Assembly (NCBI GenBank): GCA_965200535.1
Contig: CBDAUF010000002.1
Span: forward strand, 620,001-684,000
Reading direction: 5' to 3'
Length of the DNA stretch: 64,000 nt
Origin: MPNO01 sp965200535
Lineage (GTDB): Bacteria; Pseudomonadota; Alphaproteobacteria; MPNO01
Part shown: piece by piece, positions 25,749 through 35,426 of the stretch
How positions within the stretch are numbered: the stretch's first letter is position 1
Layout of the letters: every line of letters starts with the position of its first letter
Made by a program: the position numbers and the translations under genes
The notes under the pieces: generated by a model
What the model was told of the DNA's origin: nothing
Seen by the model: the letters and a program-made list of their open reading frames with translations, nothing else
Databases searched by the model: none

Positions 25749-26648
25749 ATGGAATACAGGTCTCTCGCAGGCGGCGGCGACACCCAGGCGGTTTCGGTCG
25801 TCGGGCTCGGTTGCAACAATTTCGGCCGACGCCTCGGGGAACGCGACTCCCGCGCGGTCGTCCATGCCGCGCTGGACGCCGGGATCACCCTGTTCGATAC
25901 CGCCGAATCGTACGGCAACGGCCGGTCGGAAACGTATATCGGCAACGCGCTGGGCGCCCGCCGCAAGGATATCGCGATTGCCACCAAGTTCGGCTGGACC
26001 GGCGGAGCGTCCCGCCGCAAGGTCGTGAAGTCGGTCGAGGGCAGCCTCAAGCGCCTCCGCACCGACGTTATCGACCTCTATCAACTCCATCGGCCCGACC
26101 CGGCAACGCCGGTCGAGGAGACGCTCGAGGCGCTCGACGGCCTGGTGCAACAGGGCAAGGTGCGTTTCATCGGCAGTTCCAATTTTTCCGGCGCCCGGAT
26201 CCGGCAGGCAGAGGCGGTTTCACGCGCACGGGGGTGGAACGCCTTCGCAACCGCCCAGAACCGCTACAGTCTGCTCGACCGGGGGATCGAGGAGGACGTC
26301 GTACCCGCCTGCGAGGACGCAGGAATCGGCATCCTGCCCTATTACCCGCTTGCCTCCGGGCTGTTGACCGGCAAGTACAGGCGCGGCCGGCCGTCGCCCG
26401 GCGGGACGCGCCTTTCCGTCCACACGGTTTCCGGCGCCGAATGGGACGCCGTCGAACGGCTGGAACGGTTCGCCGCGGCGCGCGGCCGCAGCCTGCTGGA
26501 ACTCGCGGTCTCGTGGCTGTCCTCGCGCCCGTGCATCCTGAGCGTGATCGCCGGCGCCACCGCCCCCGACCAGATCGCCCGGAACGTCCGTGCGGCGGAC
26601 TGGAAATTGTCGGACGCCGAACTCGCCGAGATCGACTGTCTGGTCTGA
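25749..26648 (+). CDS. Aldo/keto reductase
   Basis: This 299-residue AKR has the catalytic tetrad: Asp and Tyr in LFDTAESYGNGRSE (residues ~45-58), Lys in IATKFGWTG and His in LYQLHRPD. The C-terminal NAD(P)H loop appears in ILSVIAGATAPDQIARNV. The fold is a TIM barrel and the enzyme is cytoplasmic, probably reducing aldehydes or ketones with NADPH. It is divergent from the TctC-type receptor with a 216-bp shared promoter region and is followed by tRNA-Lys on the opposite strand. Confidence 0.92.
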   Translation: MEYRSLAGGGDTQAVSVVGLGCNNFGRRLGERDSRAVVHAALDAGITLFDTAESYGNGRSETYIGNALGARRKDIAIATKFGWTGGASRRKVVKSVEGSLKRLRTDVIDLYQLHRPDPATPVEETLEALDGLVQQGKVRFIGSSNFSGARIRQAEAVSRARGWNAFATAQNRYSLLDRGIEEDVVPACEDAGIGILPYYPLASGLLTGKYRRGRPSPGGTRLSVHTVSGAEWDAVERLERFAAARGRSLLELAVSWLSSRPCILSVIAGATAPDQIARNVRAADWKLSDAELAEIDCLV

Positions 26649-26715
26649 ACACGGGCGACGGCGGAAGGCCCCGCGGGGTTTCGCGCGGCCGTATCTGGAG
26701 GTATCGGGCTTCAGG

Positions 26716-26791
<76 letters not shown>

Positions 26792-26807
26792 CCGCCCGGG
26801 AGCCGCG

Positions 26808-26813
26808 CTTATA
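26808..26813 (-). promoter_or_regulatory. Possible -10 element of tRNA-Lys
   Basis: TATAAG on the - strand lies 17 nt before the tRNA 5' end, within GATATAAGCGC. No good -35 was seen, but the distance fits a short tRNA leader. Confidence 0.35.
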
Positions 26814-26871
26814 TCAAAACCCCCCGCCGATGGCCAGTCCGCTGGACCGCTTCCCCGCCCTTGCCGCGGCG

Positions 26872-28026
26872 TCACAAGTCGCCGCTGCCCACCGTTCTTC
26901 CGATCAGCGTATCCCGGTGGATGCTGGCCGACAGCAGGAGGCCGTAGCCGATCATGACGCTCAGGATCGCTGTGCCGCCGTAGGAGATCAGCGGCAGGGG
27001 GACGCCGACTACCGGAACCAGGCCGATCACCATGGCGACGTTGACGAAGACGTAGAGCGAGACCGTCGCGGTAACGCCGATGGCGACGATGCGGCCGAAG
27101 TGATTGCGTATGCGCATGGCGAGGGCGATGCCGTAGGCGAAGAGGAGAAGGAACAGGGCGAGCACGGCAAGCCCGCCGATCAGCCCGAACTCCTCGGCCA
27201 GCATGGTGAAGATGAAGTCCGTCTGGCGTTCCGGCAGGAATTTGAGATGGGCCTGGGGGCCCTGCATGTATCCCTTGCCGAAAATACCGCCGGAGCCGAG
27301 CGCGATCTTCGCCTGAACGATGTGATAGCCGGCGCCCAGCGGGTCGCTTTCCGGGTTGAGGAAGGTCAGGATGCGCTGACGCTGGTACGGGCGCAGGAAC
27401 TCCCAGATCACGGGAAGGGCGCACAGGGCGATCGCCCCGACGGCTGCAAACTTCCAAAGCCTGACGCCGGCGGCGAACAGGACCGCGCCTCCGATCAGCG
27501 CCGTCATCGCCGCGGTGCCGAGATCGGGCTGACGCAGCACCAGGAGCGTCGGCGCCAGAATCATCAACACCGGCGCCGCCAGGCGGCTCGGCCGCCCGAT
27601 ATCCTCGATCGACAGACCGTGAAAGTAACGCGCAAGACCGAGGATCAGGGCGATCTTCATCAGTTCGGAAGGCTGCAGGCGGACGACGCCCAGGTCGATC
27701 CAGCGCCGGGCGCCCATGCTGGTGGCGCCCGCCAGCTCGACCGCCACCAGCAGCGCGATCGCCGCGAGATAGATCAGATAGGCATGGCGCAGCCAGAACC
27801 GGAGATCGACGAGTGCGATCGCCAGCATCAGGCCAAGCGCGATGGCGAAACGTACGATCTGGGGCGACGCCCAGGGATTCCAGCGTCCGCCGCCCGCCGA
27901 ATAGAGCATCGCAACGCCCGCCGCGGCGAGCACACAGAGAAGGATCACCAGCGGCCAGTCGAGCAGCGCCAGCTTGCGGCCCAGGGAAAGCCGTTCGCGG
28001 CCCGCCCGGTCGACGGTCATGCCCAT
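26872..28026 (-). CDS. rodA: Rod-shape-determining peptidoglycan polymerase RodA (SEDS)
   Basis: This 384-residue inner-membrane SEDS protein has about ten membrane helices. It polymerises glycan strands during lateral wall growth together with PBP2, encoded immediately upstream. Family segments are ARRWIDLGVVRLQPSELMKI, RQPDLGTAAM and PLPLISYGGTAILS near the end. ATG 28026 is 11 nt past the mrdA stop; an in-frame TTG at 28041 overlapping that stop is an alternative start. Gene order mreB-mreC-mreD-mrdA-rodA forms a complete elongasome cluster. Confidence 0.95.
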   Translation of the reverse strand: MGMTVDRAGRERLSLGRKLALLDWPLVILLCVLAAAGVAMLYSAGGGRWNPWASPQIVRFAIALGLMLAIALVDLRFWLRHAYLIYLAAIALLVAVELAGATSMGARRWIDLGVVRLQPSELMKIALILGLARYFHGLSIEDIGRPSRLAAPVLMILAPTLLVLRQPDLGTAAMTALIGGAVLFAAGVRLWKFAAVGAIALCALPVIWEFLRPYQRQRILTFLNPESDPLGAGYHIVQAKIALGSGGIFGKGYMQGPQAHLKFLPERQTDFIFTMLAEEFGLIGGLAVLALFLLLFAYGIALAMRIRNHFGRIVAIGVTATVSLYVFVNVAMVIGLVPVVGVPLPLISYGGTAILSVMIGYGLLLSASIHRDTLIGRTVGSGDL

Positions 28027-28037
28027 GCCGCCGCCGT

Positions 28038-29915
28038 TCAACCCCGGTGCGCCGCCGCCCCGGCCGAGGCGAGGCGGTCGTCCGCGTCCGCCCCCAGGGG
28101 GTCGCGGCGGAGCGCTTCACGCAGGATGTCGCGCGCAATCGGGGTTGCTACGGACGACCCCGCGCCGCCGTGCTCGACCACGACCGAAACGGCGTAGCGC
28201 GGCCGGTCGACCGGCGCGTAGGCGACGAACAATGCGTGGTCGCGTTCGTCCCACGGTCGTTCGTGGTTCTTGAGCACGCGGGTTCCCCGCTCGTACTTGG
28301 AAATCTTGCGGACCTGGGAGGTGCCGGTCTTGCCGGCGAGGCTCATTCCTGCTTCGCGGATCGAATAGCGGTAGGCGGTTCCCTGCTCGTCGTTGGCGAC
28401 CGCGTCCATGCCGCGGCGCACCGCAGCCAGCGCGGGCTCGCGGATCCGGAGAGGCGGGAAATGCGGCCCGGAGGCGGGCGCGCTGCCGTTCCCATCCTCG
28501 ATCACCAGCCGCGGAAGAACCGCCCGGCCCGAGGCGATGCGCGCCGTCATCACCGCAAGCTGGAGGGGCGTCGTCAGGAGAAAACCCTGACCGATGCCGG
28601 TAATCAGCGTTTCCCCTCCCTGCCACCTGACGCCGGTGGTCGCCAGTTTCCATTCCGCGGTCGGCACCAGCCCCGACCGCTCGCCGGGCATGTCGTCCAA
28701 CAGTCTGGCGCCGAGACCGAGTTGGCGGGCCGCCTCGGCGATCCTGTCGATGCCGATCCTGTTGGCGAGTCGGTAGAAGTAGATGTCACAGGAATGCTTG
28801 AGCGCGTCGACGAGGTCGAGCCAACCGTGCCCGTGCTTGTTCCAGCAGTGGAACTGGCCGAGGCCGTACTCCATGAAGCCCTCGCAATAGATCCGGCGTT
28901 CGGGTTGCCAGAGGCCGGCGTTCATCGCCGCCAGGATCACGACCGGTTTGAACGTCGAACCGGGGGCGTACAGCCCCGACAGGGATCTGTTGACCAGCGG
29001 CGTCATCGGGTCGGCGGTCACCGACCTCCAAGTTTCCGCGCTCAGTCCGGAGACGAACTGGTTGGGTTCGTAGGCCGGTGTGGACACCATGGCGAGGATC
29101 TCGCCGGTCTCCACCCCCATGAGCACTGCCGAAGCGGCCTGTTGATGCTCGAGCCGGTCATGGGCGAGAACCTGGAGGGCGGTGTCGATCGAGAGACGGA
29201 CCTCGCTGCCCGTCCTGCTCTCGACCCGTCCGACCTCCCGGATGATGCGCCCCGTCGCGTTGACCTCCACATGGCTCACGCCGGCCTTGCCGCGGAGCGC
29301 CCGGTCGCGGGTCCTCTCGATTCCTTCCTTGCCGATGCGAAAACCGGGGAGCTCCAGCAGGGGGTCCGCGCCCCGTTCGGCTTCCGAGACGGCCGAAACA
29401 TAACCCAGCACATGGGCTGTCTTGATCGAATGGGGGTAGTCGCGCATCAGGTCCACGTCGATCGCGACCCCCGACAGGTCCGGAGCGTTGACTTCGATCC
29501 GTGCGACCTCGAGCCAGCTGAGGCCCGCGCGCACGGTCACGGGGACGAAGCCGCGGCGCCTCGCGACCTCCCGCAGCACGCGGTCGCGCTCGGCGTTCGT
29601 GAGGTCGATCAGCCTGTCCAGCCTGTCCAGCGTCCGGTCGACATCGCCCGTCTGCTCGGCGATCAGAAGCACGCGGTAGCTTTCGCTGTTGACCGCCAGC
29701 GGAGACGAGAAGCGGTCGACGATCCGGCCCCGCGCCGGCGCGAGCGGGCGGATGTTGATCCGGTTGTTTTCCGCCAGTACCCGGTAGCGGCCGGAATCGA
29801 CCACCTGTAGCTGATACATCCGGCCGGCCAGCACCGCGGCGATGGCGAGCTTGCCGCCGGCCAGAATCGCCGCCCGCCGCGTGAACAGCCGGTGTCTGTC
29901 CCTGTCGAGATACAT
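28038..29915 (-). CDS. mrdA: Penicillin-binding protein 2 (transpeptidase)
   Basis: This 625-residue class B PBP has an N-terminal membrane anchor (residues ~13-35), a non-catalytic PBP dimerisation domain, and a transpeptidase domain with all motifs: SxxK in YAPGSTFKPV, SxN-type SCD in LKHSCDIYFYR, and KTG in AGKTGTSQVRK. It crosslinks peptidoglycan for rod elongation in the periplasm. The ATG at 29915 overlaps the mreD stop by one base (TGATG), so the two are translationally coupled. In-frame sequence upstream belongs to mreD in another frame. Confidence 0.95.
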   Translation of the reverse strand: MYLDRDRHRLFTRRAAILAGGKLAIAAVLAGRMYQLQVVDSGRYRVLAENNRINIRPLAPARGRIVDRFSSPLAVNSESYRVLLIAEQTGDVDRTLDRLDRLIDLTNAERDRVLREVARRRGFVPVTVRAGLSWLEVARIEVNAPDLSGVAIDVDLMRDYPHSIKTAHVLGYVSAVSEAERGADPLLELPGFRIGKEGIERTRDRALRGKAGVSHVEVNATGRIIREVGRVESRTGSEVRLSIDTALQVLAHDRLEHQQAASAVLMGVETGEILAMVSTPAYEPNQFVSGLSAETWRSVTADPMTPLVNRSLSGLYAPGSTFKPVVILAAMNAGLWQPERRIYCEGFMEYGLGQFHCWNKHGHGWLDLVDALKHSCDIYFYRLANRIGIDRIAEAARQLGLGARLLDDMPGERSGLVPTAEWKLATTGVRWQGGETLITGIGQGFLLTTPLQLAVMTARIASGRAVLPRLVIEDGNGSAPASGPHFPPLRIREPALAAVRRGMDAVANDEQGTAYRYSIREAGMSLAGKTGTSQVRKISKYERGTRVLKNHERPWDERDHALFVAYAPVDRPRYAVSVVVEHGGAGSSVATPIARDILREALRRDPLGADADDRLASAGAAAHRG

Positions 29916-30436
29916 CAGCCGATTCTGGCGCGGGGCGTGATCGACCGATAGACGAGCGAGAGCGCGTAATACAGGAACGGAAACACCGCCACGGTCAGCC
30001 CCCACTGGAACAGCAGCGGCGTCGGATCGACGTAACGCAGATGCCAGACGACGACCGCAAGCCAGAATACCGATGCCGCGAGCGCTGCGGTCAGCCCAAA
30101 GGCCCACCAGACGATGGGAAACGGCTTGCCGCGAAAAAAGGTGCGCTGGGACGCGACGATGCCGTACACGACCAAGAACGCGATCGTGTGCAGCCCGACC
30201 GGCGCCGCGTTCAGGAGATCCTGCCACAGGCCAAGCCCGAGGACCGCAAAAGCCGGCATGCGGTCGGGCCGGTAGATCGTCCAGAAGAACACCGCGATCA
30301 CGCCGAGTTCGGGAGAAACCGGACCGGTCGCCGGCAGATGGATCGGCGCCGTGGACAACAGGATCAGGACCAGCGAGACGAAGAAGGGGGTCAGGCCCGT
30401 CGCAAGTTCGTCCAACTGGCGGAAGATCGCGCCCAC
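29915..30436 (-). CDS. mreD: Rod-shape-determining protein MreD
   Basis: This 173-residue protein is almost entirely hydrophobic, with five to six membrane helices, as expected for MreD (about 160-175 residues). Segments such as PELGVIAVFFWTIYRPDRMP and GLWQDLLNAAPVGLHTIAFL match the family pattern. It stabilises the MreBCD complex in the inner membrane. It is packed between mreC, whose stop directly precedes the mreD start, and mrdA, with a 1-nt overlap. Confidence 0.93.
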   Translation of the reverse strand: MGAIFRQLDELATGLTPFFVSLVLILLSTAPIHLPATGPVSPELGVIAVFFWTIYRPDRMPAFAVLGLGLWQDLLNAAPVGLHTIAFLVVYGIVASQRTFFRGKPFPIVWWAFGLTAALAASVFWLAVVVWHLRYVDPTPLLFQWGLTVAVFPFLYYALSLVYRSITPRARIG

Positions 30437-31261
30437 TTATCGCGCTGCCGCAGGTCCCGGCGTCTCCGGGTAGGTGAGCAATCGGACGAACTCAAGCCGG
30501 TTGAGCTCGGCGAACGGTCGGACGCGGATTTCATCTCCGGCGACGCTCGAGACGATACCGACCGGAAGTCCGGGCGCCAGCACGCCGCCGTGACCGGAGG
30601 TCACGATCCGCTCACCGGTATTGATCTGCGTGTTGTGGTGCAGGAACTTGAGCGTGGGAGCGGCCGAATTGTCGCCCGCCAGAATGGCGCGCCCGCGCGA
30701 GCCTTCGAACATCACCGGTATGCGCGAGTTGAGATCGGTAATCAGCAGAATGCGCGCCGACCGGTGGCCGACCGCGACCACGCGCCCGATCAGCCCGTCT
30801 CCCGTCATTGCCGCCTGACCCCTGGACACGCCGTCCCGCGCACCCGCCACGACGATCGCCGAGCGAACGAAGACTCCACCGGAATCGCCGATCACGCGGG
30901 CGCCGATGAAGTCGGATTCCGCCTCGGGCACGAAGCGGAGGAGTTCGCGGAGACGGTCGTTTTCCTGCGAAAGCTTGTACCCTGCCGCCTGCCACGCGAG
31001 CAGGCGTTCGTTCTGGGCGCGCAGCGAGGCGACCTCCTCGCGCAGACGGACGAGTTCGTCGACACCGTCGATCGCATCCGAGACCGCTGCCGCCGGGCGG
31101 GCGATCACGCCCATGATCGGTGCGACGAAGTCGACGACCGATGTGCGCAGCCTCTCGAAAAAAACCGTTTCGGTCCTGCCGAGAGCGGTAATCCCGACCG
31201 CCGCCAGGATCAGCATTCCGAAGAGGACGCGCTGGCCGCGCGCACCCGAAGGCGCCGCCAA
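30437..31261 (-). CDS. mreC: Rod-shape-determining protein MreC
   Basis: This 274-residue protein has one N-terminal membrane segment (residues ~10-28), a coiled coil (~60-105: VDELVRLREEVASLRAQNE) and a periplasmic beta-rich domain. GLIGRVVAVGHRSARILLIT and the closing GVLAPGLPVGIVSSVAGDEI are MreC hallmarks. It links cytoplasmic MreB to periplasmic PBP2. It follows mreB after a 104-bp gap, which includes a possible hairpin but no good terminator, and abuts mreD with no spacing. Confidence 0.94.
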   Translation of the reverse strand: MAAPSGARGQRVLFGMLILAAVGITALGRTETVFFERLRTSVVDFVAPIMGVIARPAAAVSDAIDGVDELVRLREEVASLRAQNERLLAWQAAGYKLSQENDRLRELLRFVPEAESDFIGARVIGDSGGVFVRSAIVVAGARDGVSRGQAAMTGDGLIGRVVAVGHRSARILLITDLNSRIPVMFEGSRGRAILAGDNSAAPTLKFLHHNTQINTGERIVTSGHGGVLAPGLPVGIVSSVAGDEIRVRPFAELNRLEFVRLLTYPETPGPAAAR

Positions 31262-31365
31262 GCGAATGATCTGTGCTGGCCGGTACCTCAGCGCTGCAAA
31301 GCCCTTTTACCCGGTGGGCGGGCAACGCCCCCCTGTTGCACGATCACGAAACCCCAGAATGGCGT

Positions 31366-32406
31366 TCAATAGTTGGAGGTCAACACATTTCTCAGCGTCT
31401 TCATCTCTTCCAGGCATCTGCCGGTTCCGAGAACGACGCAGGAAAGCGGCTCGTCCGCGAGGGTAACCGGCAGTCCGGTCGCATGGCCGAGCAGAACCTC
31501 GATGTTGCCGAGCAGCGCGCCGCCGCCGGTCAACACGATACCCTTGTCGACGATGTCGGCGGCAAGCTCCGGTGCGGTGTGTTCGAGCACGACCTTGACT
31601 GTCTCGATGATGGAATTGACCGAGTCCGACAAGCTTTCCGCGATCTGCCGCTCGGAAATCACGATCTCCTTGGGAACGCCGTTCATCAGGTCGCGTCCCT
31701 TGACCTCCATCAGTTCCCCGTCGCCGGTAACCGGCGTGCAGGCCGAACCGATCTTCTTCTTCATCCGCTCTGCGCTGCTCTGGCCGATCAGCAAGTTGTG
31801 GTGGCGCCGGATGTAGTTGATGATCGCATCGTCCATCTTGTCGCCGCCAACCCGAACCGAACGCGAGTACACGATCCCGCCCAGCGACAGGACCGCGACC
31901 TCGGTCGTGCCCCCGCCGATATCGACCACCATCGAGCCGGTCGGTTCGATGACCGGAAGGCCGGCGCCGATCGCCGCAGCCATCGGCTCCGGAACGAGGT
32001 AGACCCGGCGCGCGCCGGCGCTCTCCGCGGACTCCTGGATCGCCCTTCGTTCGACCGCGGTGGAGCCCGACGGCACGCAGATGACCACCTGCGGGCTCGC
32101 GAAACGCCGCCGGTTATGCACTTTGCGGATGAAGTGCTTGATCATCTCCTCGGCGACTTCGAAGTCCGCGATCACGCCGTCGCGCAGGGGGCGAATCGCG
32201 TCGATCCCGTCGGGCGTTCGACCGAGCATCATCTTGGCTTCCTCGCCCACGGCGAGGACGTGTTTGCGGCCCCTGGCGGTGCCGGTCGCGACGACCGACG
32301 GTTCGTCAAGAACGATCCCGCGCGATTTCACATAGACCAGCGTGTTCGCTGTCCCGAGATCGATGGCCATGTCGGCCGAAAGAAGTCCGAGTATCTTTGA
32401 AAACAT
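31366..32406 (-). CDS. mreB: Rod-shape-determining actin-like protein MreB
   Basis: This 346-residue protein matches MreB along its full usual length. Nucleotide-binding motifs are present: phosphate 1 DLGTANTLVYV, phosphate 2 MVVDIGGGTTEVAVLSLGG and the adenosine motif GIVLTGGGALLGNIE. The N-terminus MFSKILGLLSADMA contains the membrane-associating segment. It forms membrane-bound filaments directing wall synthesis. It is the first of five cell-shape genes in leftward order and lies downstream of leuA by 70 bp. Confidence 0.97.
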   Translation of the reverse strand: MFSKILGLLSADMAIDLGTANTLVYVKSRGIVLDEPSVVATGTARGRKHVLAVGEEAKMMLGRTPDGIDAIRPLRDGVIADFEVAEEMIKHFIRKVHNRRRFASPQVVICVPSGSTAVERRAIQESAESAGARRVYLVPEPMAAAIGAGLPVIEPTGSMVVDIGGGTTEVAVLSLGGIVYSRSVRVGGDKMDDAIINYIRRHHNLLIGQSSAERMKKKIGSACTPVTGDGELMEVKGRDLMNGVPKEIVISERQIAESLSDSVNSIIETVKVVLEHTAPELAADIVDKGIVLTGGGALLGNIEVLLGHATGLPVTLADEPLSCVVLGTGRCLEEMKTLRNVLTSNY

Positions 32407-32476
32407 GTTCCGTTACCGATACCCCGTCGATCGTCGCGGCGGGCGAACGCATCCGCGCGCCGCAGGCGCGGCCGCA

Positions 32477-34030
32477 TCAGGCGATCAGTGCTGCGGGCGC
32501 CGTCTTCTCCCTCTTGATCAGCAACTTGTTCAACGCATTGACGTAGGCTCGGGCCGATGCGACGAGCGTGTCGGTATCCGCACCCTGGCCGTTCACCGTC
32601 TTTCCGTCCTCCTCCAGCCTGACCGTTACCTCGGCCTGTGCGTCGGTGCCCTCGGTGACCGCGTGCACCTGGTACAGCTTCAGCCCGGCGCGGTGGGAGA
32701 ACAGATCCTTGATCGCGTTGAAGGTCGCATCGACCGGACCGTCCCCGCCGGCCGTGGTCTTGCGGCGTTCGCCGTCGACCTCCAGTTCGAGCGATGCGGT
32801 TTGCGGGCCGACCGAACCGCAGACCACGTGCAGCGACACGAAGCGGATCCTGTCATTTCGCCGCACCACCGCGTCGTCGACCAGGGCGGCGATATCCTCG
32901 TCGTAGATGTCCTTCTTCTTGTCGGCCAGATCCTTGAACCGCCGGAATGCGTCCTGCAAGGCGTTTTCGCCGAGATTGTAACCGAGCTCCCTGATCTTCT
33001 CGCGGAAGGCGTGGCGCCCGGAATGCTTGCCCATGACCAGCGTCGAGCGCGCCAGCCCGACCGAATCGGGCGTCATGATCTCGTACGTGCCTGCGTGCTT
33101 GAGGACGCCGTCCTGGTGAATGCCGGCTTCGTGCGCGAACGCGTTGGCGCCGACGATTGCCTTGTTGGGCTGGACCGTAAACCCGGTGACGGTCGAGACC
33201 AGGCGGGAAATCCGGGTGATGACCGCGGTGTCGATCCCGGTCGTGTAGGGCATCCTGTCCTGGCGCGTGCGGAGCGCCATCACGACCTCCTCGAGCGCCG
33301 CGTTGCCCGCCCGCTCGCCGAGCCCGTTGATGGTGCACTCCACCTGGCGCGCTCCGGCGTCCACCGCGGCCAGCGAGTTGGCCACCGCGAGCCCGAGATC
33401 GTTGTGGCAGTGGGCTGAGAAGATCGCCTTGTCGCTGTTCGGTACGCGCTCGCGCAGCATGCGGATCAGCCCGCCAAACTCTTCGGGCAGCGCGTAGCCG
33501 ACGGTATCCGGAAGGTTGATGCAGGTCGCGCCGGCGCGGATTGCGGCCTCCACGCAACGGCAGAGAAAATCGGGGTCCGAGCGCGAGCCGTCCTCGGGCG
33601 ACCAGTCCACGTCGTCGGTGAATCTGCGCGCATAGCTGACGCTGTCGATGACCGCGGCATGCACGTCGTCCGGCTCCATCTGGAGCTTGTACTTCATGTG
33701 CAGCGGGCTGGTTGCGATAAAGGTGTGGATCCGCCGCCGCTCGGCGGGCGCGAGGGCGTCGGCCGCGCGCTCGATATCGGCCCGCCCGGAGCGGGAGAGG
33801 CCGCAGATGACCGGCCCCTTGACCAGCCTGGATATCTCCTGCACCGCCTCGAAATCGCCGTTCGAGGCGATGGGGAAACCGGCTTCGATGACGTCCACGC
33901 CCAACTCGGCAAGCAGTTCGGCGATGCGCAGCTTCTCGTCCAGGTTCATCGAGGCGCCGGGCGACTGCTCACCGTCGCGCAGCGTGGTATCGAAAATTAT
34001 GACGCGGTTCGGGTCGGCGTTCAGGCTCAT
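32477..34030 (-). CDS. leuA: 2-isopropylmalate synthase
   Basis: This 517-residue enzyme condenses acetyl-CoA with 2-oxoisovalerate, the first committed step of leucine biosynthesis. The DRE-TIM barrel shows FDTTLRDGEQSPGASM at residues ~14-29 and the metal-binding FSAHCHNDLGLAVANSLAAV. The C-terminal LeuA dimer domain (~residues 370-505) provides leucine feedback inhibition. ATG 34030 gives the normal N-terminus MSLNADPNRVIIFDTTLRDG. It lies downstream of ilvC with a structured 343-bp leader, which suggests its own regulation within the ilv/leu cluster. Confidence 0.96.
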   Translation of the reverse strand: MSLNADPNRVIIFDTTLRDGEQSPGASMNLDEKLRIAELLAELGVDVIEAGFPIASNGDFEAVQEISRLVKGPVICGLSRSGRADIERAADALAPAERRRIHTFIATSPLHMKYKLQMEPDDVHAAVIDSVSYARRFTDDVDWSPEDGSRSDPDFLCRCVEAAIRAGATCINLPDTVGYALPEEFGGLIRMLRERVPNSDKAIFSAHCHNDLGLAVANSLAAVDAGARQVECTINGLGERAGNAALEEVVMALRTRQDRMPYTTGIDTAVITRISRLVSTVTGFTVQPNKAIVGANAFAHEAGIHQDGVLKHAGTYEIMTPDSVGLARSTLVMGKHSGRHAFREKIRELGYNLGENALQDAFRRFKDLADKKKDIYDEDIAALVDDAVVRRNDRIRFVSLHVVCGSVGPQTASLELEVDGERRKTTAGGDGPVDATFNAIKDLFSHRAGLKLYQVHAVTEGTDAQAEVTVRLEEDGKTVNGQGADTDTLVASARAYVNALNKLLIKREKTAPAALIA

Positions 34031-34373
34031 CCTGGAACTCCCATGGCACGGTTGTCGGACCAGCTTGCGAAGTTCCCCTGCCCGGCGTGCCGCTTGTCGC
34101 AGCCGCCGTTCAGGGGCTGCTAAGTCGTCCGACCCCGCGAACCGTCGACACGATACCGCCGCGCGCGGAAGCAGCCCCGCTAAGGGATACAACTGTTGGC
34201 CGCATCGCTGGCATCGTCGCGCCGCTGTCCTCTCTACCGGGCGCAGACCGCAAAGCGTGCTTCGATCCCTGTGACCGCAACCGCCTCGCGAACCTGCTGC
34301 CAGCATAGATTTACGCCGACCTTCTCAGGCGCGCAATCGATATGTGGCCGCATCTTGTTGTATTCCGGCGGAT
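34031..34373 (-). promoter_or_regulatory. leuA leader region with a small ORF and inverted repeat
   Basis: The 343-bp gap between ilvC and leuA contains a 39-codon ORF at 34234-34353 (MRPHIDCAPEKVGVNLCWQQ at its start), only 20 nt after the ilvC stop and with a weak ribosome-binding site. A 9-bp stem follows: GGGGCTGCT (34178-34170) with AGCAGCCCC (34121-34113) on the - strand. No Leu-codon run and no U-tract are seen, so classical attenuation is not demonstrated. Confidence 0.35.
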
Positions 34374-35393
34374 TTAGTTCTTCGAGCGGTCGACCAGGGC
34401 GCGTTCCTGGAGCCACGGCATCATTCCGCGCAGCTGGTTGCCGACCTGCTCGATCGGATGTTCCGAGCCCTGCCGGCGGAGGGCCTTGAAGCTGGTTTGG
34501 CCGGACTGGTTTTCCAGCACCCACTCGCGTGCGAAACGCCCCGACTGGATATCGTCGAGGATCGTCTTCATCCGCGCCTTGACGGTCTCGTCGATCAGCA
34601 CCGGCCCGCGGGTCAGGTCGCCGTATTCCGCGGTGTTGGAGATCGAGTACCGCATGTTGGCGATTCCGCCCTCGTAGATCAGGTCGACGATCAGCTTGAC
34701 CTCGTGCAGGCACTCGAAATAGGCCATTTCCGGCGCATAGCCGGCCTCGACCAGGGTTTCGTAGCCGGCGGTGATCAGCGCCGTCAACCCGCCGCACAGG
34801 ACCGACTGCTCGCCGAACAGGTCGGTCTCGCATTCCTCGCGGAAGCTGGTTTCGAGGATGCCCGCGCGGCCGCCGCCGATCGCCGAGGCATAGGAAAGGC
34901 CGATTTCGGTCGCATTGCCCGAGGCGTCCTGGTGCACCGCGAGCAGGCACGGCACGCCGCCGCCGTCGACATATTCCGAACGCACCGTGTGGCCCGGCCC
35001 CTTGGGCGCGACCATGAACACGTCGAGATCGGAGCGGGGCTCGATCAGGCGAAAGTGGATGGCGAGCCCGTGTGCGAAGGCGAGCGCCGCACCCTCGCGC
35101 AAGTGATCGCGGATCTCCCCGGCATAGAGCGCGGATTGCAGTTCGTCCGGGGTCAGCACCATCAGCACGTCCGCCCATGCCGCCGCCTCCGCGGTGGTCA
35201 TCACCGCGAGGCCCGCGTCCTGCGCCTTTCGGATCGAGGCAGAACCCGGCCGAAGCGCCACCGCGACATCGGCGACGCCCGAGTCTTTGAGATTGTTGGC
35301 GTGCGCATGGCCCTGGCTGCCATAGCCGACGATACCGACCTTCTTGCCTTTGATCAGGTTTACGTCGGCATCCCTGTCATAGAAGACGCGCAT
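34374..35393 (-). CDS. ilvC: Ketol-acid reductoisomerase (NADP+), class I
   Basis: This 339-residue class I KARI converts acetolactate or acetohydroxybutyrate to the dihydroxy acid with NADPH and Mg2+. The Rossmann motif is VGIVGYGSQGHAHANNLKDS, with cofactor-specificity residues in VALRPGSASIRKA. The knotted C-terminal domain has metal ligands in SFREECETDLFGEQSVLCGG and SISNTAEYGDL. Length and start match the family exactly. It follows ilvH by 33 bp in the ilvB-ilvH-ilvC-leuA order. Confidence 0.97.
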   Translation of the reverse strand: MRVFYDRDADVNLIKGKKVGIVGYGSQGHAHANNLKDSGVADVAVALRPGSASIRKAQDAGLAVMTTAEAAAWADVLMVLTPDELQSALYAGEIRDHLREGAALAFAHGLAIHFRLIEPRSDLDVFMVAPKGPGHTVRSEYVDGGGVPCLLAVHQDASGNATEIGLSYASAIGGGRAGILETSFREECETDLFGEQSVLCGGLTALITAGYETLVEAGYAPEMAYFECLHEVKLIVDLIYEGGIANMRYSISNTAEYGDLTRGPVLIDETVKARMKTILDDIQSGRFAREWVLENQSGQTSFKALRRQGSEHPIEQVGNQLRGMMPWLQERALVDRSKN

Positions 35394-35426
35394 CCGGTTT
35401 TCCTTTCGTGACTGCGGGTTGCGGCC

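Noticed and set aside
28026..28041. rodA starting at the TTG overlapping the mrdA stop
   Set aside because: Possible, but GGGG directly abuts the TTG without spacing; ATG 28026 is the safer choice.
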